This document shows positions 35,792 to 42,123 of a DNA stretch of 64,000 nucleotides, in pieces; within the stretch, counting starts at the first letter, position 1, and every line of letters begins with the position of its first letter. The stretch is taken from assembly GCF_017301735.1 (NCBI RefSeq), contig NZ_CP071090.1:9972001-10036000 (forward strand), given 5' to 3'. Source of the stretch: Pyxidicoccus parkwaysis. GTDB taxonomy: Bacteria > Myxococcota > Myxococcia > Myxococcales > Myxococcaceae. The notes under the pieces were generated by a model, which searched no databases, was not told the origin of the DNA, and was given only the letters and a program-made list of their open reading frames with translations. The position numbers and the translations under genes were made by a program.

Positions 35792-37252
35792 CTACCAGGG
35801 TGCGTCGCGGAAGTCCTTGAGGAAGCGGCCGTGGACGGGCTGTCCCTGGAGGCCCCGGAGGATGGGCTCGCAGACGCGGGCGGCGGCGTCCGTGCCGTCC
35901 AGGGGTGGGGAGAAGCCCTCTTCCTCCATGCGGCGGCGGCGGGTGTCGGGGTTCTCGTTGGAGACCCAGCCGGGGTCCACGCTGTTCATATAGATGCCGT
36001 CGCGGGCGTAGTCCTCGGCGGAGGTGCGCGTCATCATGTTGAGCGCCGCCTTGGCCATGTTGGTGTGCGGGTGGAAGACCGTCTTGCCCCGGCGCTCGAA
36101 CTGGCCCTCCACCGCCGAGACATTGACGATGTAGCGGTCCGGGAACGGCGAGCGCAGCAGCAGCGGCTTCAGCTGGCCGTTGAGCAGGAACGGAGCGATG
36201 GCGTTGACGAGCTGCGCCTCGAGGACTTCCACCGGAGACACCTCGTCCAGCCGCTTCACCCAGGCGTTGTCCTCCTCGCGAGCGGGCGGAAGATCCAGGG
36301 CCCGGGGCAGCTCCGACGACAGGGCCTCGAAGCCGATGGCGGACGTCGCCAGAGCGCCCGACACGCCCAGCACGCGCATCACAGTCGCCGACGCGCTCGA
36401 TGCTCGCAACGCATGGGCCTCGCCGCCACCCGCGGGCAGCACGTCCGGAGCCGCGAGGCCGGGCAGCGCGTGGACGAGAGCGCGCGCCGGGGCCTCCAGC
36501 GCCCGGGCCAGCGCATGCTCCTGGGCGAGCAGCGCGGCGCTCTGCTCGGGCGACAGGCGCACCGTCTGGGCGGCGTTGTTGATGAGGATGTCCAGGTGCG
36601 GCTCCGTCGCGCACAGGTGCTCGGTGAAGGCGAGCACGCGCTGGGGGAAGCGCAAATCCAGCTCATGGAGCACGAGCCGCTCGCGCCACTTCGCGAAGTC
36701 GGGCTCACGCGAGAACCGCAGCGCGGCGTCGTGGGGGAAGCGCGAGGTGACGTGCACGTGCGCTCCGTCGCGCAGCAGCCACAGCGCCACGTGGAAGCCC
36801 ACCTTCACGCGGCCGCCCGTCACCAGGGCCCGGCGCCCCTCGAGAGACACGTGCTGCCCGCGCCGCGCTTCGCTCAGCTCCGCGCACGTGGGACAGAGGG
36901 ACAGGTACACGGGATGGAGCTGCGTGAAGCCCTGCTTGCACACGTAGCAGCGCCGCGGGCGGGACACCTGGGCAGGGGCCTCAGGCTCTCGAGGGGCGGA
37001 GAAGTCCCGGACGCCGTTCTCCTCGCGCCGGGCGTCCATGAGGGCCTGCACGGTAGAGCGGTCCGCTTCGCTGACGGCGCGGTGGCGCTGCCGGCGCAGG
37101 CGCTTCTTCATGCCCCGCTGCACCTGCGTGGCGGCGCGCTCCACCGTCTGCCGCACCGGATGGTCATCCGGGAGCCGGGCCACCGCGCGCAGCACGTCCA
37201 GGCAGCGGGCCACGTCCTCCGCCGAGGGCTCCACCGCGTCGTCCTTCTTCAT
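35792..37252 (-). CDS. SDR-family protein with N-terminal zinc ribbon and missing catalytic Tyr
   Basis: A 486-residue protein. Residues 1-95 are helical and basic. A zinc ribbon (C102/C105, C120/C123) follows, then a short-chain dehydrogenase/reductase fold from about 138. This shows TGGRVKVG (nucleotide loop), ILINNAAQ, VNVSAVEG (Ser) and then HPHTNMAKAAL. The usual catalytic YxxxK tyrosine is replaced by Thr (TNMAK), although the Lys is kept. A long insert sits between NNAAQ and the Ser motif. It may bind NAD(P) with altered or no redox activity. The start at 37252 is the first ATG after the tRNA-like array, which sits directly upstream. Confidence 0.8.
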   Translation of the reverse strand: MKKDDAVEPSAEDVARCLDVLRAVARLPDDHPVRQTVERAATQVQRGMKKRLRRQRHRAVSEADRSTVQALMDARREENGVRDFSAPREPEAPAQVSRPRRCYVCKQGFTQLHPVYLSLCPTCAELSEARRGQHVSLEGRRALVTGGRVKVGFHVALWLLRDGAHVHVTSRFPHDAALRFSREPDFAKWRERLVLHELDLRFPQRVLAFTEHLCATEPHLDILINNAAQTVRLSPEQSAALLAQEHALARALEAPARALVHALPGLAAPDVLPAGGGEAHALRASSASATVMRVLGVSGALATSAIGFEALSSELPRALDLPPAREEDNAWVKRLDEVSPVEVLEAQLVNAIAPFLLNGQLKPLLLRSPFPDRYIVNVSAVEGQFERRGKTVFHPHTNMAKAALNMMTRTSAEDYARDGIYMNSVDPGWVSNENPDTRRRRMEEEGFSPPLDGTDAAARVCEPILRGLQGQPVHGRFLKDFRDAPW

Positions 37253-37284
37253 CCGCTCTCCGCGCCGTGACGGTGTGCCCGGGC

Positions 37285-37357
37285 GGAAGTCGGCCGGATT
37301 CGAACCGGCGTCCTTCGGATTAGCAGTCCGACGCGACAACCGCTGCGCTACGAGTCC
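37285..37357 (-). tRNA. tRNA-like element 1, anticodon GCU
   Basis: On the minus strand a 73-nt cloverleaf can be drawn. The parts are a 7-bp acceptor with one C-C mismatch, U8, a D-arm with a GCG/CGC stem and GG in the loop, anticodon stem TCGGA/TCCGA around CTGCTAA, a 5-nt variable loop AGGAC, and T-arm GCCGG/CCGGC with TTCGAAT. The anticodon reads GCU (Ser), yet the long variable arm of tRNA-Ser is absent and the anticodon arm looks like tRNA-Asn. CCA is not encoded. The acceptor helix continues 9 bp into the flanks (37358-37366 with 37277-37285). Confidence 0.6.
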
Positions 37358-37416
37358 CGCCCGAGCCTCCGCAGCGTGGCGTGCTCCACCAGGGGACGCA
37401 ACAGGAAGTGCCCGGA

Positions 37417-37489
37417 TGAGACCGACCGGAGTCGAACCGGCGTCCTCCGCCTTGATAAGGCGGCGCGACAACCGCTGCGCTACGGCCCC
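37417..37489 (-). tRNA. tRNA-like element 2, anticodon AUC
   Basis: The second 73-nt unit has a fully paired 7-bp acceptor (GGGGCCG with CGGTCTC, including G-U pairs), the same D-arm and T-arm as the others, variable loop AGGAC, and a compensated anticodon stem CCGCC/GGCGG around TTATCAA. The anticodon reads AUC, which is not a normal bacterial tRNA anticodon. The base after the acceptor is A. CCA is absent. The acceptor helix extends 8 more pairs into the flanks (37490-37497 with 37410-37417). Confidence 0.6.
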
Positions 37490-37547
37490 ACCCGAGCCGG
37501 GACAGCGTGACGTGCTCCACCGGACAGCGCAACAGGAGTGCCCGGAC

Positions 37548-37622
37548 GAAGACCGGCCGGATTCGAACCGGCGTCCTTCGGGATTATGAGTCCCGACGCG
37601 ACAACCGCTGCGCTACGGCCCC
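37548..37622 (-). tRNA. tRNA-like element 3, anticodon CAU
   Basis: The third unit is 75 nt because its anticodon stem has 6 bp (TCGGGA/TCCCGA) around CTCATAA. The anticodon reads CAU, as in Met or lysidine-modified Ile tRNAs. The acceptor GGGGCCG pairs with CGGTCTT using three G-U pairs. The D-arm, variable loop and T-arm match the other copies. No CCA is encoded. The flanking helix continues about 8 bp after a single bulged base (37623-37630 with 37540-37547). Confidence 0.58.
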
Positions 37623-37676
37623 GCCCGAGCCTCCACAGCGTGGCGCGCACCGCCGTACGCGTGCAAGCGCCCGGGT

Positions 37677-37749
37677 GGCAACCGGCCGGATTCGAACCGG
37701 CGTCCTTCGGTTTAGCAGACCGACACGACAACCGCTGCGCTACGGCTCC
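37677..37749 (-). tRNA. tRNA-like element 4, anticodon GCU
   Basis: The unit closest to ptuB, 69 bp after its stop codon. The anticodon stem TCGGT/ACCGA surrounds CTGCTAA (anticodon GCU), the pairing compensated relative to element 1. The acceptor GGAGCCG pairs with CGGTTGC with one G-G mismatch. The short variable loop is again incompatible with a canonical tRNA-Ser. No CCA is encoded. The acceptor helix extends 9 perfect or U-G pairs (37750-37758 with 37669-37677), with a U-A pair where element 1 has C-G. Confidence 0.6.
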
Positions 37750-37818
37750 CACCCGAGCGGGTGGAAGCCTCTCGCGCGTGCCCCGGCCGCGCAAGCCGGG
37801 ACTCAAGGGATGGCTGTG

Positions 37819-38541
37819 TCAGAGCCAATGCTGAATGTCGGGGTACTTCGCCAACACGGCGAGGCAATGCCCATCAATCAGTATCCCCGCAGCCGGGCTC
37901 TTCGTGGCCTCCATGAACCAGCCGAAGACGCTTGCGAATGGATGTCGGCAAACAATGCGTTGGACGGCTCGAGCGCGCTTCCACTGCTGGCGCGAGCAGG
38001 CAACGTCATACGCCACCAGAAAACCCTGGAGCGCGTCCCATGCATCTTGGCGCCCCTTCTCAAGGATGCCTCGTCCCAGTCCGAACACCTCGATGCTTTG
38101 CACTCCCTTCGGCGTCCGGTGCGTGAACTTGCCAGTGGACCCTGACAGGCGCAGGTGCTCGCGCGGCTCGTCCACCGTTGGGTCGATGAGAAGCGGCAGC
38201 CCGGACGCATCCCTCGGGAACTGCTCCCGCTTGTGATTGCTGTTACAGGTGCTGCATGCGAGCAGGTAGTTCGTCCAGGTGAACGCCTTTTGTGGGTAGT
38301 CCGCCTTCGGCCAGAAATGCTCGATGTCCGTGCCCGCGCTGTCCTCGCAGTACATGCAGCGCTCGCGCCCCGAGGCCATCACTTCGAGGGCCGCTCGAAT
38401 CTCGTCGAACGCGCGCCCTTTCTGCTCCCAGAGGCGCCGTGCTTCAGCGCTCGGGTCCGCGGCAGCCATGACCTTCTGGGTCCGCTCGGCCAGGAAATGC
38501 ATTGCTTCGGAGCTGAGCGGCTCCCGGCTCAGTCTCCTCAT
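37819..38541 (-). CDS. ptuB: HNH endonuclease of a Septu-type defence pair (PtuB-like)
   Basis: A 240-residue HNH nuclease of the retron/Septu-associated type (TIGR02646-like). The nuclease core has C62xxC65 (RCMYCED), the catalytic TDIEHFWPKADYP with H75, N91 in TWTNYLLAC, and C96xxC99-N100 (CSTCNSNHK), so both zinc pairs and the His are intact. The C-terminal half is helical. The ATG at 38541 overlaps the stop of the ATPase gene by 4 bp. In Septu, PtuA forms an ATPase complex that carries PtuB, and the pair protects against phage. A PtuAB linked to retron Ec78 has been reported to cleave tRNA-Tyr. The tRNA-like array follows directly downstream. Confidence 0.85.
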   Translation of the reverse strand: MRRLSREPLSSEAMHFLAERTQKVMAAADPSAEARRLWEQKGRAFDEIRAALEVMASGRERCMYCEDSAGTDIEHFWPKADYPQKAFTWTNYLLACSTCNSNHKREQFPRDASGLPLLIDPTVDEPREHLRLSGSTGKFTHRTPKGVQSIEVFGLGRGILEKGRQDAWDALQGFLVAYDVACSRQQWKRARAVQRIVCRHPFASVFGWFMEATKSPAAGILIDGHCLAVLAKYPDIQHWL

Positions 38542-39920
38542 TTATCGAGTCCAAGGCTCCGGACGGCTCGGTCCACGAGCGCGCTGCCGGTATCCGGCAG
38601 CTGGGCAGACAGACTCTCGAACTCCGCGCGGTCTTCCTCGGTGGCTTTTCCATCCATGAGTCGGACTTCGAGCTCTGCAACTCGCGTGCGCAGCCTCTCG
38701 GACTCCTCTGAGTGGACATGGTCCAGGCCGAAGAGTTCCGTCAGCACGGCCTCGTCCACGGTTCCGTTCACGACGGTGCGGAACAGCTCGTCCGAGACGT
38801 GCTCAGCCGTGCGTTCCTCGCCGGGCGCCGGCAAACGGATGAGCCCCTTGGGGTCAGCGGCCTGGCAAACAAAGGGACTGTGCGTGGTGACGATGAACTG
38901 GATGTTGGGGAAGTGCCGCTTGAGCCAGAAGCCGATGCGCCGCTGCCAGGACACGTGCAGGTGCAGCTCGACTTCGTCGATGAGCACGACACCTGGATAG
39001 GGCACGCACCACGTGCCGTTCTGCTGGACGAGCTTGAACTCCTGGTAGGTCGTCTGAAGCTGACGGGCGAGGTCCAGTACGAGCGCGGTTGTCGTGCGGT
39101 AGCCGTCGCTCATGTCCCGCAATGGGAAAGTTCGTGCCCCCTGAGTCACCCAGAGCCCGTCGGTATCAATATGCGATACCCGTGTTGAATCTGGCAGCAG
39201 CCCATCATTCAAGAGCTCCAACACGCTTTCGATGAGCTCCTTCGCGCCAACCTTATCCTCTAAACGCCGGAAGTGATGCTCTCTAAGCCATTGGACTGCT
39301 TCGACCAGGGCGCCGTCCTGTAGGAAAAGACCAACAAGTCGATTCACTTGAGAGGATCCACTAATCGAGCGCTGCGCCTCAGCAGCACTTGCAAGGCGCC
39401 GATACGGGCCATACCCAGCAATGAACCAACCACGAGGGTTTACTGCCCATGGCCCATCCTCCAACTCAGAGGTTGAAGTTGCAGGGTCTTTCATCAATGT
39501 GGGCTGCTGGTTCCCAAACCTGACTTGCATGGGATAGCTACTTCCGAAGTGCAAGGAGGGCTCAGGACCGGATTCGAACTGCAGCAAGGACAGGTGTGCC
39601 TTGAACGACTTCGACGGAGCATCGCCGTTCAAGAAACGATCGTGTTTGGGCTCAGGAACGAACCTGGCAACAACCAGCCCCTCTTGCTTGTCGGTGTGAA
39701 TCCAACCCGAAAAACTGGGCTGAAGCGCACGTGCAGCAGCCGGTCCCGCGACAACAAGCGCGATGGCCTTAAGCAGTGAAGACTTTCCAGCGCCGTTTCG
39801 ACCAGCAAGAACCGTCCATCCCGCGAACCCTCCGTCGGGCCGGCTCAAGTCAAGGTCTACTCTTAGCGGCCCCGGGCGAAAGCCTTTGATGCCAGCGATC
39901 TCAACCCTGCTCAGGTACAT
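38538..39920 (-). CDS. ptuA: AAA/ABC-type ATPase of a Septu-type defence pair (PtuA-like)
   Basis: A 460-residue SMC/ABC-like ATPase. It has Walker A GRNGAGKS at 40-47, a signature-like LRDMSDGYRTT at about 267-277, Walker B VVLIDEVELHLH at 311-322 and the switch His in TTHSPF (H347). No transmembrane segment is seen. The order ATPase then HNH gene with an ATGA overlap matches Septu (ptuAB). A retron reverse transcriptase is not visible nearby. The 5' two-thirds of the gene is clearly poorer in G/C, with many A/T third positions, than the surrounding genes, suggesting horizontal acquisition. It lies 61 bp after the kup stop. Confidence 0.85.
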   Translation of the reverse strand: MYLSRVEIAGIKGFRPGPLRVDLDLSRPDGGFAGWTVLAGRNGAGKSSLLKAIALVVAGPAAARALQPSFSGWIHTDKQEGLVVARFVPEPKHDRFLNGDAPSKSFKAHLSLLQFESGPEPSLHFGSSYPMQVRFGNQQPTLMKDPATSTSELEDGPWAVNPRGWFIAGYGPYRRLASAAEAQRSISGSSQVNRLVGLFLQDGALVEAVQWLREHHFRRLEDKVGAKELIESVLELLNDGLLPDSTRVSHIDTDGLWVTQGARTFPLRDMSDGYRTTTALVLDLARQLQTTYQEFKLVQQNGTWCVPYPGVVLIDEVELHLHVSWQRRIGFWLKRHFPNIQFIVTTHSPFVCQAADPKGLIRLPAPGEERTAEHVSDELFRTVVNGTVDEAVLTELFGLDHVHSEESERLRTRVAELEVRLMDGKATEEDRAEFESLSAQLPDTGSALVDRAVRSLGLDK

Positions 39921-39981
39921 GCCGTCCCGCTCCGATTGACGCTTCGTCCCTCACCGCTCTCCAGCGAGAGCGGACCGTACC

Positions 39982-41904
39982 TCACAGCTCCACCTGGCTG
40001 CCCAGCTCCACCACGCGGTTGGGCGGAATGCGGAAGTACGCCGTGGCGCTGCGTGCGTTGCGGCTCATCCAGGAGAACAGCGCCTCGCGCCAAACCGCCA
40101 TGCCCGGCTTCTTCGTCGGAATCAGCGTCTCCCGTCCCAGGAAGAAGCTCGTGCCCATGAGCTGGAACTGAAGCCCCTTCTCCCGGCAGCGCTTCAGCAC
40201 GTCCGGAATGCTCGGGTTCTCCATGAAGCCGTAGCGCGCCACCACGCGCACGAAGCCCTGCTCCAGCGGCTCCACCTCCACGCGCTCCTCGCTCGGCACG
40301 TGCGGCACCTCTTCCGGGACAATCGTCAGCAGCACCACCTGCTCGTGCAGCACCTTGTTGTGCTTCAGGTTGTGCAGCAGCGCCGGCGGCGTGCCCTCCG
40401 CGTTGCCCGTCATGAAGATGGCCGTGCCCGGCACCCGCACCGGCGGATGGTCCCCGAAGCTCTCCACCAACTCCCGCAACGGAATGCTCGCCGCGCGCAG
40501 CTTGCCCGCGAGGATTTCGCGCCCGCGCTTCCACGTCGTCATCAGCGTGAAGATGATGACCGCCAAGAGCAGCGGCAGCCACCCGCCACTCGCAATCTTC
40601 ACCGTGTTCGCCGCGAAGAACGACAGGTCCACCACCAGGAAGACACCCGCAATCGGCAGGGCCAGCGCCGGACCCATGCCCCACCGCTCGCGCGCCACCA
40701 CGTAGGCGAGGATGGTCGTAATCGCCATCGTCGTCACCGCGGCGATGCCGTACGCAGACGCCAGCGCGCTCGACGAGCGGAAGCTCAGCACCAGCGCCAC
40801 CACGCCAATCAGCAGCACCCAGTTGAGGCCGGGCAGGTATATCTGCCCCATCTCCTCCGCCGACGTGTGCACCACCTCCATGCGCGGGCTGTAACCCAGT
40901 TGCATCGCCTGGCGCGTAATCGAGAACGCCCCGGAGATGAGCGTTTGAGAGGCGATGATGCCCGCAGCCGTCGCCAGCGCCACCAGCGGGTACAGCGCCC
41001 AGTCCGGCGCCAGCAGGTAGAACGGATTGCGCGCCGCGCTCGCGTCGCGCAAGAGCAGCGCGCCCTGCCCCAGGTAGTTGAGCGTCAGCCCCGGCAGCAC
41101 CAGGCTGAACCAGGCCAGCTTGATGGGCTTCCACCCGAAGTGGCCCATGTCCGCGTAGAGCGCCTCGCCACCCGTCATCACCAGGAACACCGCGCCCAGC
41201 ACCAGGAAGCCGTGCCCGCCGTTGCGCAGGAAGAACAGCGCCGCATGGTGCGGCGACAGCGCCCACAGCACCTCGGGGTTGTGCAGCACCTCCTTGGCCC
41301 CCAGCACACCCAACGAGAAGAACCACACGCACATGATGGGCCCGAACACCGAGCCGATGCCCGCCGTCCCGTGCCGCTGCACCAGGAAGATGATGAGGAT
41401 GATGACGAGCGTGATGGGGATGACGTAGGGCTCGAAGACGGGCGTCGCCACGTTGAGGCCCTCCACCGCGCTGAGCACGGTGATGGCCGGAGTGATGATG
41501 CCGTCTCCGTAGAGCAACGCCGCGCCGAAGATGCCCAGCGTCACGAGCACCGGCCGTGCCTTGTGCGTCTGTCCCCGGGGCCGCTGCATGGCCAGCGCCA
41601 TCAGCGCGAGGATTCCGCCCTCGCCCCGGTTGTCCGCCCGCATCACGAAGATGAGGTACTTCACCGAGACGACGATGATGAGCGACCAGAAGATGAGCGA
41701 CAGCACCCCCATCACGTTGTCCGGCGTGGGGGCGACGCTGTGGGGCCCGTGGAAACACTCGCGCAGCGCGTACAGCGGGCTCGTCCCGATGTCGCCGTAG
41801 ACGATGCCCAATGCCCCCAGGGCCAGGAGCGCTGTTCGCTTGAAGAGGTCCGGAGGCTCCCGGGTTTCGACTCCCCCCGAGGCTCCCGAGATGTTGGCTT
41901 TCAC
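39982..41904 (-). CDS. kup: Low-affinity potassium uptake transporter
   Basis: A 640-residue Kup/HAK/KUP transporter, a proton-coupled K+ importer of the inner membrane. The diagnostic segment LGALGIVYGDIGTSPLYALR lies near residue 30-49 and is followed by about twelve hydrophobic helices. Examples are SLIIVVSVKYLIFVMRADN with the GEGGILAL motif, ALLYGDGIITPAITVLSAVE, and FLVMTGGEALYADMGHFG. The cytoplasmic C-terminal domain runs from about 470, including VPGTAIFMTGNAEGTPPALL and the terminal RIPPNRVVELGSQVEL. The length and motifs are typical and it is probably functional. Divergent from the sensor kinase gene across 219 bp. Confidence 0.95.
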   Translation of the reverse strand: MKANISGASGGVETREPPDLFKRTALLALGALGIVYGDIGTSPLYALRECFHGPHSVAPTPDNVMGVLSLIFWSLIIVVSVKYLIFVMRADNRGEGGILALMALAMQRPRGQTHKARPVLVTLGIFGAALLYGDGIITPAITVLSAVEGLNVATPVFEPYVIPITLVIILIIFLVQRHGTAGIGSVFGPIMCVWFFSLGVLGAKEVLHNPEVLWALSPHHAALFFLRNGGHGFLVLGAVFLVMTGGEALYADMGHFGWKPIKLAWFSLVLPGLTLNYLGQGALLLRDASAARNPFYLLAPDWALYPLVALATAAGIIASQTLISGAFSITRQAMQLGYSPRMEVVHTSAEEMGQIYLPGLNWVLLIGVVALVLSFRSSSALASAYGIAAVTTMAITTILAYVVARERWGMGPALALPIAGVFLVVDLSFFAANTVKIASGGWLPLLLAVIIFTLMTTWKRGREILAGKLRAASIPLRELVESFGDHPPVRVPGTAIFMTGNAEGTPPALLHNLKHNKVLHEQVVLLTIVPEEVPHVPSEERVEVEPLEQGFVRVVARYGFMENPSIPDVLKRCREKGLQFQLMGTSFFLGRETLIPTKKPGMAVWREALFSWMSRNARSATAYFRIPPNRVVELGSQVEL

Positions 41905-42123
41905 GCCCTACGCTTTAGCCGAACCCGGGCCATGAGCAACGGACGTGACACGGTGCCTCCTGCTTTCCAACGCCCGGGTATGGCCGTGTGTGCCCGAGTG
42001 AGCACGCACTCCGCGCCACAGCACCGCGGAGCGGGGTTGCGCGTATGACACCAACAGTCCGGGCCGCGAGGTGTTCTCCACCCGAGACGTAAAACCAGCC
42101 CGGCACACCAAGCCCATGCCCCC

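Noticed and set aside
37285..37749. Calling the four elements ordinary Ser, Met and Asp tRNA genes
   Set aside because: Short variable loops with Ser anticodons, an AUC anticodon, no encoded CCA and extended acceptor helices conflict with canonical tRNAs.
37276..37760. Reading the array as a CRISPR
   Set aside because: Units are about 130 bp with tRNA-type folding and similar spacers, not short repeats with unique spacers; no cas genes are in the window.
37819..39920. Retron with PtuAB effector
   Set aside because: No reverse transcriptase frame or msr/msd-like structure could be found near ptuAB; Septu is the simpler reading.
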